Shown here: piece after piece, positions 12,301 to 23,500 of the stretch
How positions within the stretch are numbered: position 1 is the first letter of the stretch
Layout: every line of letters begins with the position of its first letter
From: Karalla daura
Taxonomy: Eukaryota > Chordata > Actinopteri > Chaetodontiformes > Leiognathidae
Assembly: GCA_029224185.1 (NCBI GenBank)
Contig: CM055198.1
Location: 8,931,124 to 8,995,123 of the forward strand
Length of the DNA: 64,000 nt
Reading direction: 5' to 3'
Made by a program: the position numbers and the translations under genes
The notes under the pieces: model-generated
What the model saw: the letters and a program-made list of their open reading frames with translations, nothing else
The model's database searches: none
Told to the model about the DNA's origin: nothing

Positions 12301-13655
12301 CTGAGAGTGAACGGGCAGGGCGGCGGCGGCGGGGGCGGGGGGGGGCGTCTGCGAGGTAGAGCGGGGCGAGGCTCGGCCGGCGGCGGACGGGGAGGGTGGC
12401 CGCGGGCCGGGCTCGCCCCAGCCGGAGCAGACCGCGGCGGAGGGGCTGCCCTGCAGACACGGACACAGACACAGACACGGCTCCTGCTTCTTGAAGGGAA
12501 AGTCCACCCTGAAGCCAGCGCAGACCAGCAGCTGCCAGTTACACGCTGCGTTCAGGGCTCCGGCGGCTTATGCACGTGAGCCAAAGTGTGCAACGCCATG
12601 ACTAGTGGCACGACAGGCCACGGGTGGTGGGGGGATGGGAGGGTGGGGGGGGGGGGGTGTGACCGTGGCGGAGGGTGGGCTTTCTCCCTGGTGCATATTT
12701 TTTCGAACAATATAAAAGTTGCTGATTTCATTTATTGACATATAAGGGCATACAAAAAAAAGCAAAAATGTGCCTTTACTGTAGATAATCCGCTTCCAAC
12801 AGGTGTTTTGTAATTGAACTGCAATGGGTGAAGGTGTGTTTCTAGTGCCTTCTCTTGTTTCTCGAAGCTGACCTCCAGTCTTCTTCTGTGTGTGTGTGTG
12901 TGTGTGTGACTGACTGCGAGTGCGTGTGTGTGTTGAAGTTAAGGGGAAAAGCTGCTCAGACAATCACTGATCATAAGTCAAATATTCCGTAGAGGTCAAA
13001 CACATGTTTACAGTGCCTGTAGTGCCTTGGAGCCTCGGCTCACTGCTAGTACACGCGTCAGCAGTGGGCAGAGACTCGCTCTGCTGAATTGCACTTTGCT
13101 TCACTCAATCAGAAGTGTAATATAAAGCTAAAGATCAATATTTCTCCATCTGTCATCGTGTGTTCATGTAGTTTTATGAGCTCTTTATACGTCCAGCTTT
13201 CTATTTAAATCTTCTCAATGTGATTGTAGCAGCCCAGGTCCCAGAGTTTTACTCCTCAGACTCTAGATGAACAGTTTATATGTAAATTGCGTGTTTTTAT
13301 ACAATGCCAAAGGACCTTTGAAACTGACGCGGGCTTGTTTTTAGACCACAACGATCTCCCTAAAGAGATGCCAACTGACCTTTTGCCTTGTTTTGGTATG
13401 ATACATCGACCTTGTTACTCTGACGTGGCCTGACCGGTCAAAGCACTGAGTGATTAGGCTCAGGCCACGCCCACTCATTACCCTGACGTCGTAAAACTGT
13501 CAAAGCCAAGGTACGCCCCGAGTCTCTGAATGTTGACTTATTTATAAGTGTATTTTTCTGTGCCAAAATTGTATTTGTCCTGTAAACAAAAAAAAGTTGT
13601 GACCAAATCAAAGGTGTAAATCATTTGAAATTAATAAATGTTACTTTTTGCCAGA
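12301..13655 (+). other. bace2: bace2 3' untranslated region
   Basis: Runs from the bace2 stop to the poly(A) signal. It has a GGC/GGGGG-rich start (12310-12430), a G-rich run near 12643-12657 and a short TG array (about 12884-12908). No other gene is seen. Confidence 0.7.
13633..13638 (+). terminator. bace2: bace2 polyadenylation signal AATAAA
   Basis: Canonical AATAAA about 1.33 kb after the bace2 stop. A second AATAAA, in other sequence, occurs near 13951 and may be an alternative or unrelated. Confidence 0.65.
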
Positions 13656-14449
13656 GAGTTGCTCAAGAACGAGGTATCCTGTGGGGGAAGTGGGTGGGAA
13701 TGCACTCGCAGTGTGAGAGCGACATCTTGTGTTGAGATGAGGTATTGCCATTTCGTACCGTTAATTTAAATAAATCCAATAATTAGGGCAGAACAAAGAT
13801 TGTGTAATCCATATCGTTGTACAAAAATAGAACAAATGTTTAAAGAACATGAAAACATAGGTGCTTATCACACAGATCAGAGCAAAACCAAAAGGCCTGC
13901 AAGAGGGGAATGTGAGGGGAATCATGAAGACAACATTGACGTCAAGTGGAAATAAATTATGGTATTGATACAGATGCGGTCATGTTATATTGTCTATACT
14001 GATATCGTCTCAGGTCGCCTTCAGTCATCTTGATGTTTCTGTGAACAGAAAACAGACAAATACCATGACATTACTCGGTGTCTTAGGTGAAACAATCGCT
14101 AACGCTAATGCTATGCTAGGCATGAGTTCAAAGAAACTAAATCTGCAAATTTCCATGAAATTTTTTGTTAAAAAACTGTATTTTATGCCAAATGATCAAA
14201 GCCCAGGGAGTGTTAAATATTCCACTGATGGATTTTCAGCCAACTCTAGTAATGTCACAACAACAGAATCATTTTCAGGGAAGCAACAAAATCAACCGTG
14301 TTGTTAGGAGGCAAAACAGCAGTCACTTTAAACAGATTTACAAGCTCGATTAAGATGGCGGTTGGAGCACAGCTCGTGTGAAGTGTGTTGGATTCTGTCA
14401 AATGCTGCCGTAGTGATGACTGAGAACCAGATCTGGCGGCGTTTTTTAC
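13656..14449. other. Gap between bace2 and the TMPRSS2-like gene
   Basis: About 0.8 kb, AT-rich, between two convergent genes. A terminal short exon of the TMPRSS2-like gene might lie here, because the last recognised exon can end in a GT donor at 14449. I could not identify such an exon. Confidence 0.45.
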
Positions 14450-14602
14450 CCTCATCTGTTGGTAAATCCAGTCCAGGAAGTAGGTGACGTTCCCATAAAT
14501 GCCTGGTCCGCCGCCCTGGCTGCAGTGCTGGCCCCTGACGCAGTCGCCCATCAGCCACCACGCTCCGTCCTTCAGGGCCACCAGGGGGCCGCCGCTGTCC
14601 GT

Positions 14603-15488
14603 CTGACACACACACACACACACACACAGAGAGCCACCCAGTCGGTTACTTTAACACGCTCACGCTCGACTCATACATAACACTGTGGCCAGGCTCCCAC
14701 AGTCACTGGCCGCGGCCGCACAATAACCCCAGTGTCCCGTCCCCTCTCGTGAAATCCAGACGCCGAATGCTACTCATCGGACTTAAGAAGCACCCGAGGT
14801 CTTCGGAGGGCCGCGAATAGCTTCAATAAAACATGTCATCATGGTCAGCTGCCACCTCGCAGCCCGGGCGCTGTACGTTGGCGGCGGCGGACGGCCGCGG
14901 GTCACACAGCCGAGCTGTTTATTTAAAGCCGTTGCCATGTACAGCGCACAGTGCGCCGCCTTGTCCCGACTGGGCCTCGGAGCGCCTTACGTAAGAGCAT
15001 GAAAATGCTTTGAATTCTTTCAAGAACAGGGGCCGTTTGTTCGCCCCTCCGTTTGTTTGTTTGTTTGTTTGTTCGTTCGCCGCCGCTAACCTAGCGCGGG
15101 AGAGAGGCCGAACATCCGGCTGTAAATGGTGTCCGTGTCCGGCTGAACACTTTGATTCGTGCTGGTTTTATTATCTAAACTTCGCTTTCACGCCCCCAAG
15201 GTTCAGCATGTGTGTGTGTGTGTGTGTGTGCGTGTGTGCGTGCGAGTCCCTGGTGCGTCATACATAGCACATGTCGGATGTTCCTTGTGTCTCTACAGCA
15301 CAGAGCAGGTCCTGTGAAATCCCCCCGTTATGCCTGTTGCACTCCGCGGTATCTAAGACCGAAACCTGAGCCTCCATCAGGTACGTGGGACCCTTGTCTG
15401 TCAAAAAAAATAGGCAAAATACACATTTCAGCTAAGTACAGGAATGTCTGCTCTTGAGAAGTCACTGAGCGGGCTGGAAGTGCCTCAC
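14603..15488 (-). other. Intron where the TMPRSS2-like substrate-pocket exon should be
   Basis: The family normally has here an exon of about 45-50 codons that starts in phase 1 and ends in phase 0. It should carry CN...MICAG...DSCQ. I read the minus strand and found no ICAG-like or CQ-donor signal, only GC-rich and simple repeat sequence (TG arrays at the 14606-14626 and 15208-15230 ends). Confidence 0.6.
14606..14626. repeat. (CA)n microsatellite at a splice acceptor
   Basis: Read on the minus strand it is a TG repeat running directly into the CAG acceptor of the last recognised exon of the TMPRSS2-like gene. It replaces a normal polypyrimidine tract. Confidence 0.85.
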
Positions 15489-16194
15489 CTCCGTCCGTCG
15501 TGCTGTTGAACCGTGTTACCCAGGCCGTGGCGGGGACGCTGAAGTTCAGAGCATCGTTTGGGAGGCACACAGGTCCGATGTTCCTGGAGGCTGCCAGAGG
15601 GAAGAGAGGGTCCATGCTTCAGAGCCGCGACTTCAGAGCATAAACAGTGTAAAGAATCCTTCCCTCCTTCCTAAGGATTCTGATTTACTGCATGATGTTT
15701 CCTCTGGGGTTTCTATTTGGTTTTACAGAGATACACATACACACATGCAGTCACACCCCTCAGCATCCCTGTCACCTGTGAGGTCCACAGGCCTGGAGAG
15801 CCTCATCAGAGCAATGTCGTTCCTGCCCGTGGCGCTGTCGTAGCCCTCGTGGGCCACGATGTGGCTCACAGGGTACGCGGGGTTAAACAGGGTGCCCAGT
15901 ACCGTGTCCACGATCCCAGCGTACACCACCCAGTCTTCAGGGCTGGAGTCCCTGCAGGGGGACGGGGACAGCAGGCTCAGTCAGGAAGTATCTGACCGCA
16001 GTCAGACTGCGTGCAGTCGTGAGGAGGCCTCACCTGGACACACAGTGTGCTGCAGTGAGGGTCCAGTAGGGGGAGATGAGGGCTCCTCCACAGCGGTGGG
16101 ATCCTGCCACCTGCAGGCTGACCTGCCAGGGCCAGGCCCCCATCAAGGCCCTGCTGGAGTTCACTCCTCTGCCACAATCTGGGGACGAAACCGC

Positions 16195-16351
16195 TGTTAG
16201 ACCAGAGTCAACACCCGTTATAGCAGGGCTATCTATCTGTCTGTCTGTCTGTCTGTCTACTACTGTTAGCTATCTGTTGGCTATCTATCTTCTGTCTTTC
16301 TATCTATGTATTACTGTTCAACCAGAGACAACACCCATCATAACAGGGCTA

Positions 16352-16360
<9 letters not shown>
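16195..16360. repeat. Duplicated unique sequence next to the tetranucleotide array
   Basis: The segment at about 16197-16235 (accagagtcaacacccgtt, agcagggctatc) recurs at about 16319-16355 (accagagacaacacccatc, aacagggctatcc). Both copies are followed by CTAT/CTGT repeats. Confidence 0.75.
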
Positions 16361-16565
<205 letters not shown>

Positions 16566-17609
16566 ATAAACCGCATGCTCATCAAATATGTCATATCAAA
16601 GTCACAGCACAAAAACTTGGCACAACTAATGGCACAAGGCGACACACAAGCAGACAGACAGGTACAAACATGCTGGGGATGTGTCCCCACCACTTTTCGT
16701 CATAAACAGCTTTTGTCCGCATCTCTTTTGGAAATTTTAATCCCGTATTAACCAGTTTAATTAACGAAGAAATAATGTCGCTGTCGCGCGGTGCGTTCAA
16801 GTACCCCCGGAAAGACGAGGTGCGTTCAGGTGCCACCGTATCTCACGAATACCACAGTAAATGGTTAAATGCCTTTGGCTAACACTCTACCCGCCACCCC
16901 CATCCCTTCTCAAATCAAACTGACACCCATGAGGATGAACAAATAGTATTTCAATGCAATATGTATTCTTATTCAGAACTCTTTTAATGTTGATGCCAAC
17001 CCTTGACAGCCACAGGGCTAAAACCTGACAGAACTATACAGAGTAAACTATAATAAGCGCCAACCATAAATAAAGTGTGAATATTCACAATGAAGTGAGG
17101 TGATGTCTCATCTCTCATGTTTCTGGTGTTTATTCCCATACCAGTGCAACGCAGAGTCACCACACTGTTGTTGGGACAGGTATCGCTGTAGAAGGCAAAG
17201 AGAAAAACATTTAAAATCGAAATATCTCTTTCTTTTATCACATGTGAATAAGTTGACAGTGGTCCACCCCTGACCTGGGCTGGAGCTGCTGCAGTATGGA
17301 TGCCTCAGAGCTGGACCCAGACTTCACTGTTAGGAATCCATCACTGGAGTCTGCCTGCGTCTGCTGCTGGCTGGATGTGAAATATGTGCCCCTGTGGAGA
17401 CAGGTCACAGCACACAAGGCTTCATTTCACCTGCAGTGATGCCTGGGGGGAGTGGGTGGGCGTGTGGGTATAGGTGAGGTCTGACCTGGTGTAGCCCAGC
17501 TGTTGGCAGCTGGCCTGGCCCTGCTGCTCCGTCCAGCCCTGGGAGCAGACGCTCCTCCAGCCCGAGCTGGAGTAGACCTGCAGCTGGAAGCTGGAGCCAC
17601 GCAGCCTCA

Positions 17610-18672
17610 CTGAGGATACATTGAGTGACATGTGAGGAAAAAGGTAGGAGCAGCTGGACCAGGGTCCCACACAACCATGTCTGATACACTCACACCTTCA
17701 ACTTAAAGGCCCGGGAAGAAAGTGAAAAGAAAAGGCTTTTTGAAGAGAGCGAGAGTAATGTGGCAGAGTTATCAGGTTATCTCTTATTACGTCAGTCAGT
17801 ACACATGGGACTACATAAATATGTCAAATACAGACAATCCTCATGATGATCATTAACCCTTGTGTCCTGTTGGGGGAATTTCATCCATGCTCTAATTAGG
17901 CCGTTGTTTCACTATATTATATAAGAATGAATGATTTTTGCTCTAAAATCTTTTTTTACCTACAATTTTTAAGTTTGATTAAAACATTGTCAAAGGTAAA
18001 TGATACACTGTAAGTTAAAAAAAACACACCCTAATTTACTGTTAATGGACTTTTCCTGCATTGACTTCCATTAAAACCATATGTCCTTATATATTCAGTT
18101 ATAACATAACACAACACAACAGCATATAGTCATGAACTCTGCTAAGAGGTCAAATTTTGATTATTAGATGAAATTTACATTTAAATACTATACGGGCCTA
18201 TGCAAAGAAAGCCTGTCTTTATGGGATTGTATATGGAGTTAGCATAGTTTCTTTGTGTGTGTGTTTAAACAAAGTTAAAGAAATCTGATACAGCACAAAA
18301 ACATATATAACAATTACATACAATATACATGTGTGATAATTTTCTTGCTTATCTTTGATGTATCTAGAATTATAACAGGTATAAAAAAATGATCTCAATT
18401 ATTTATTGTATTGAACATTTGTGTCTCTTCAGAAAAAAAGAAGAGAAAAATTGGCTTTTAAAACATTAAAAGCAGAGAGAAAAGAAAATTTCAGAATTTA
18501 GTAGTTTTGATCAGATACGAGGTTGATGTAAAGATCAGAGCAAAACAAAAAGATGAAAAACACATTGATCTGACATATTTTACAGCTGTTGTGTTTGATG
18601 GGTATTTTGTCCCCAGCAGTAAACTAGTTCACGAGAGTTAACACATATGGGTTATAAGTTTTGCTTGTTTAC
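17610..18672. other. Intron of the TMPRSS2-like gene
   Basis: About 1.06 kb, AT-rich, between the LDLa exon and the first SRCR exon. I see no gene or repeat of note. Confidence 0.6.
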
Positions 18673-18839
18673 CACAACGCGCTTCGTCCTGGCCTGCAGG
18701 ACAGTCAGCCGCTCCGTCACACCACTGTGACTTCCACACACAGTTCCCATCCCCACAGTGCAACCCGTGGATACAGGACGAGGAGTCTGGGGGACAAGAA
18801 GAGGCACCGGGGAGGACTTCAGCATCAACTGCACATGTC

Positions 18840-18878
18840 AGTGCGTGTGTGTGTGTGTGAGTGCGTGTGTGTGTGTAA
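18840..18878. repeat. (TG)n microsatellite near the LDLa exon acceptor
   Basis: Interrupted TG array about 12 bases upstream, in minus-strand terms, of the LDLa exon of the TMPRSS2-like gene. Confidence 0.8.
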
Positions 18879-19509
18879 AGCTGAGTGTAGGGCTGCATGG
18901 TGAGGGGTTTCTCACAGTAATAAGCCAGGAGGATTCCAGCCACCAGCAGGAGGAGCAGCAGGGAGATCACAGTAGCCACGGTGTACTTCACACACCTCTC
19001 TTTGACATCTGGCACACAAGTGTTTTCAAGAATGCTACATTATATCAGAATGAATGTTATATGAGGCATTGTTACAGGTTAACAATCATCTTCTTGTACA
19101 TGGATTTCAGTGTGAAGTTGTGTAGCCTCATTATTCATCGAAATAAAGGTTAGTAGATATTAGAAGTTGAACCACTTATATGAAATCCTTTGAGAATGAA
19201 CAACAGTGAAGCTGAATGAGAAGTTTAGCAGGCTACCTTTGTGTGGGGGAGAGGAGAAGCTGACCTCAGGCGGGGGGGTCAGGGCTATGTGATGGACGCA
19301 CTGGGGCTCCAGCTCTGCCTTGTCAGGGGTAAGAGGTTGCGTCCCATCTCCTTTACCGAGGCAGCGAGGACCCCAGTTCATATACTGTTTTGAGGCAAAC
19401 AAACCAGCCCAAGTCGCTTTGATCCAGCGTTTGAAAAGATGAATCCTCGAACCATTAAATCTAACATAAAAGAGAAAAATAAAATAAAACTTACCGGATT
19501 GGTTGTCAT

Positions 19510-20009
19510 TTTTTGCCTCTCAATTTACCGAGGGATGTAAGGAGCAACAAATGTCCTCAGACGAACCAGACATCAGACCTGCATATAAACAATCCGGTGT
19601 TTGTCACAGCTCTGCTCTCTGCACAGACAAAACACTGCTCCACGACGCGTCTGCAGCCTCACACCAGTGCACTAGCTGGAGAGGGAGCGTGAGTGATGGG
19701 GTGAGTGGCCACTCCTACACTCCACTGGCATAACATAAAGGGCTTGAAAGGACCGGCGGCTCGTATAAACACCCCACAGGTGTTATCTGCCGAGCTGTCA
19801 GCACGACAAGTGACAGATTGAGTGAGCGAGTGAGCGAGTGAATGCGGGAATGAGTACTGTTACACTGAGTACGCAATGGAAAGGTACTTTGTTATATAGA
19901 AACACAGACAAACACATTAAGATTCAATACTGGGGTCAATGATTAACCGAAAAATGCAAAGCTCGATCAGATGTGTTGCTAAAACCTGAAACTACAACGA
20001 GCTGGAGAC
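19510..20009 (-). promoter_or_regulatory. Spacer and putative promoter of the TMPRSS2-like gene
   Basis: Only about 0.5 kb separates the TMPRSS2-like start from the atm poly(A) site on the same strand, so its promoter must lie here or inside the atm 3' UTR. A small GAGTGAGC tandem repeat lies near 19820-19845. No TATA box is obvious. Confidence 0.35.
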
Positions 20010-20029
20010 CATGTTAAGAAAGCAAAGCT

Positions 20030-20035
20030 TTTATT
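20030..20035 (-). terminator. atm: atm polyadenylation signal AATAAA
   Basis: On the minus strand AATAAA lies about 320 bases after the atm stop (20357). It defines a short 3' UTR of about 340 bases. Confidence 0.7.
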
Positions 20036-20356
20036 ATTCACAGAGTAGAAATTACATTCCAGAGTAGCATTTTTCACAGGACAAGAAAACGAGTAAAATA
20101 AATCATCTGCTGAAACCAGCACACACGTCGTACACACTAAAATTGAACAAAGAGCTGAAAAAGCAAGTGCAGTGCATTTAAAGGCCATCAACTCGCAGGC
20201 CTTCCTAAAGGCCTTTCCGATCGTAAAGCTGAGGTGATCCCACAGTTCAAACCTCACATCTTGCGTCTCACCCATACAGTACAAATGAGTGTGAGCGACA
20301 CAGAGCGTCCTCCGGACTCAACTCTGCCTTCACGTAGTGTGTTACATTCACGTGCG

Positions 20357-20537
20357 TCACACCCAGGCCTGCCAGCCCGGGAACAGCCTGCTCAGGTTTT
20401 TGGGGTCCATGGCCTGCTGGATGAGCAGGTTGACCTGCCCCCCCACGCTGAGCACCGTGCCGTCCTCCACCCCCTTCAGCTTCTCCTGCAGCCTGAGCAG
20501 CACCCGCTCCGCCACCTTGTTGAAGCTCTGACTGTCG
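20357..20537 (-). other. atm: ATM FATC domain exon
   Basis: The last coding exon ends NLSRLFPGWQAWV, nearly identical to the human C-terminus. The Lys matching human Lys3016, a TIP60 acetylation site, is kept in RLQEKLKG. The linker before FATC, encoded by the previous exon (20773-20631), has no cysteine. Confidence 0.95.
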
Positions 20538-23500
20538 CTGTGTGGCAGGAGGAGGAGGAGGAGAAGTCAGAGAAAATCAGAGAAATTAGAACTAAAGTGT
20601 GTGTGTGTGTGTCCTGTCACGGTCTCCTACCTGGCCTTGCGGTGGTTGTCCAGGTGGTGTGCGCCCATGGTGGAGCTGAGCGTGGCGTTGAGCTCCTGCT
20701 GCTCGTCCTGCTGCAGGTGGAAGGCCTTCAGCGGGTTCATGGTCCAGTTGAACAACGGGTCGTACAGCAGCACCTGCACAGGAAGGGGAAGACGAGGCGT
20801 ACAGTAAGGGCTCGTTGAGACTCCAGGAGGTGTTTGAGTGTCTGTGTGAATCACCTCCACGATAGTCAGCAGGGCTTCCTGAGAGTGTCTCATCACCTCC
20901 ATGGTCTTCTCACAACATCTGGCCAGAGAGAAGGTCCTTATAGCGAACGCTGACGCAATAACCACTTGCAGCATTGACAGGTGTTTTTCTCTGCACTGAC
21001 TTACTGCCTGAAAACCCCCTCCACTCCAGTGATGCCCATGCCGTCCACGATGTCTCTGGACAGCCTGAAGGGGACGGTCTCCGGGGTGGGGAGGATCTTG
21101 CCCTGCTCAAAGGCCACACCTGGAACAGAGGCACATCTTGGGATACCTGCTAGATCTCTGAATGTAGAGCCGTACGGGCATTTTAGACTAGATCAGACCA
21201 GACTGCACTCTGATCAAATATTACTACTACTGATGCAACATGTGTTAAGTTTCACACCCCGCCGTGCTTATTTACACAGCCTTGCCCTCAGCTGAAGAGG
21301 AGCATTTTACCCAGGTCGATGTGCACCAGCTCAGCGGTCTGCTCGTCGATCAGAATGTTCTGGATGTGTCTGTCCCCCAGGCCCACGATGTAGCCGACTG
21401 CGGAGACAAAACACAAATCCTGATCCGTGGGAGCTCCTAGAAACCCCTCCCACCCCGCAACAATGGAGGAGCCCATACCTATGGAGGAGGTGGCCACGCT
21501 GCGGGTGTAGGCCAGCCTCTTCTCCATCCACACGGCCGGGTCCAGGAAGCGCTCCATGCAGAAGTACCTGAAGACGGGCCGGAAGTTCCTGCAGACCTCG
21601 CTGTAGGCATTCAGCTTGTCCTGGAACGCCGAGCTCTGTGCCTTCTGCAGCCACAGGGCAAGCACCAAAAACACAGAGCGTCACTCTCCCGCTGACCGCG
21701 TCACGGTCTGCATCACCCCCCCCCCTCTCTCCCTCCTGCCGTACGCTCATCCTCGTGCGGCACTCCATGTTGGTCAAGTCCTGCGGCCGGAAGCGCTTGT
21801 GGGCTCCTTTCTTGGGATCCACCAGGAACTCCCCGATGGGCACCGTGCCCGAGCACCACTCCAGCACGCCGCAACGCTGGGAGAGAGGCACCACCTGGAT
21901 GATGGAGGAGGAGGAGGAGGAGGAGGAGGAGGAGGAGGAGGAGGAGGAGGAGTGTTTAGTGGTTTAGTGAACTCAGGCCTGGTCTCTAGGTCAGGACGCA
22001 GGCTGGGGGGGGAGGGGGGTCGACGTGCAGACGCACCTTGTATCTCCGAATGTTGAGCTTCCTCTTGCGCGTGTCGGTGTCGCGCTGCAGCAGCATGGAG
22101 CACATGCCGAACACCTGCTGCATCACCGCGTCCTGCCGCAGGTCGTCCTTGCCCTGCAGCACACCCAGAGGGCACGGGTCAAGCCCCACCGCCGTCCAGT
22201 ACCGTATTCCACAGTCGCAAAATACCTTTGGACGGTGTATGGTGTGTCTCACTCTCATTCTCCAAACGCACCAGACCCTGCACAGACCTGAGGACCAGCC
22301 TCTTCCGAGTGGCTTTTCCTGGTTAACTCCCATTTTTCTGCATTTGCATTTGGTGTATGTGTATTTGTATTTTATTTCATGCATAAGCTATTTGCCCATG
22401 AACGGAAGCGTCTTTGAGCATCTGTAAAAGTGTGTTACAAATAACCCTTATTGTTATTATTAGAGTGAATTTCTTCAGCCAGCTGAATACTTGGTCATCA
22501 ATCATAGTACGAGATGCTGTCACTCCATATCTGATTTTCATATCTTACCGGTTTTGATACATTCTTATCAGTTTGCCTGGAAGTTTCACAGAGTGATTCT
22601 CTCAGCAACTGAGGGTCTTGTATCAACCCGATCCCCTATCTATCTGAACAGTTGACCCGGAGAGACCCGGGTCACTGAAACAGGTCAACGATCAGAAAAA
22701 CCGTGATTACATTGTGACTCTCACCTGCTGTCAGCCTTGTGACTTATGAGCATGTCAAGTGGCTGACGAGTGTTTCCACAAACGCAAAAACACACACACA
22801 CACACACACACACACAGCCTTTGGAAGAATGTTGTTGTTACAAAAGAGGGAAAGCACCACAGCGAGCAGGTACAAAGAGGGGATTAATCATTAGCAGCGG
22901 CCACAGTGCAGTGGAAAAGAACTGAAGTGGCCAGACTTTTAATCACAGGTGACAGCAGCAGCTGCGGCCTCAAAGAGAGGGGACCGGCCCAGTGCAGAGC
23001 GCCCTCACAGAGGAGAACGTCCATGTTCCCGATAGACAACCTCCTACCTTCACCAGCTGCCTCCTGGTCCTCCCGTCCGAGCCCACGCAGTCGATGATCT
23101 TGGGCAGGTTGACCCCTCCGATCAGCCGATACTGAGGCAGGAAGGAGCGCAGGGTCACCAGGTTGTCGTAGCAACCGGACGGATCCACCTGTCGCAAAAA
23201 GGCCGGCACATTCGGGTTGGACACAAAACTCGGAGACGACACAGACAGAACTTGTTGAAACTGAACGGGTTTTTCACCTTGATCTCCATCGTGGGGATGA
23301 TAACTTCCTCCAGGTTTCTAATCTGCATGATGGGCTGGTCCGCAGGGATGGGAAGAGGCTCTATGATTAGAGAAAGACAGCAGGGAGAAGGAGGGGCGTT
23401 CAGTTTCACGGAGCTCGAGCAGACAGGTAATGCAGAGGGCAGATGCAGGGACATCAGGATGAATGGAGCGGACTCCTGGAGCCCCTCTAATGCTAGCACG

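Larger units (their letters stand above)
20857..23188 (-). other. atm: ATM kinase domain exons
   Basis: Exons 54-60 encode the PI3K-like catalytic core. Visible are GGVNLPKIIDCVGSDG (exon 54), GKDDLRQDAVMQQVF (exon 55), VVPLSQRCGVLEWC (exon 56), the catalytic loop GLGDRHIQN with Asp about 2897 and Asn about 2902 (exon 58), and the metal-binding HIDLG with Asp about 2916 (end of exon 58). All key residues of an active kinase are present. Confidence 0.95.

Noticed and set aside
12009..12507. Overlapping open frames around the last bace2 exon on both strands
   Set aside because: Only the frame giving the membrane span and the SSLVRHRIK tail continues BACE2; the others are GC-driven shadows.
14255..14449. 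A C-terminal extension of about 65 residues on the TMPRSS2-like protein
   Set aside because: A GT donor directly after QMR (14449) offers a normal exon end, so the extension is probably intronic read-through rather than new protein.
21000..21020. Possible GC-AG donor at the end of atm exon 59
   Set aside because: A better reading ends the exon at CA followed by gtaagt (21005/21004), giving FRQCCEK with correct length against human FRRCCEK.
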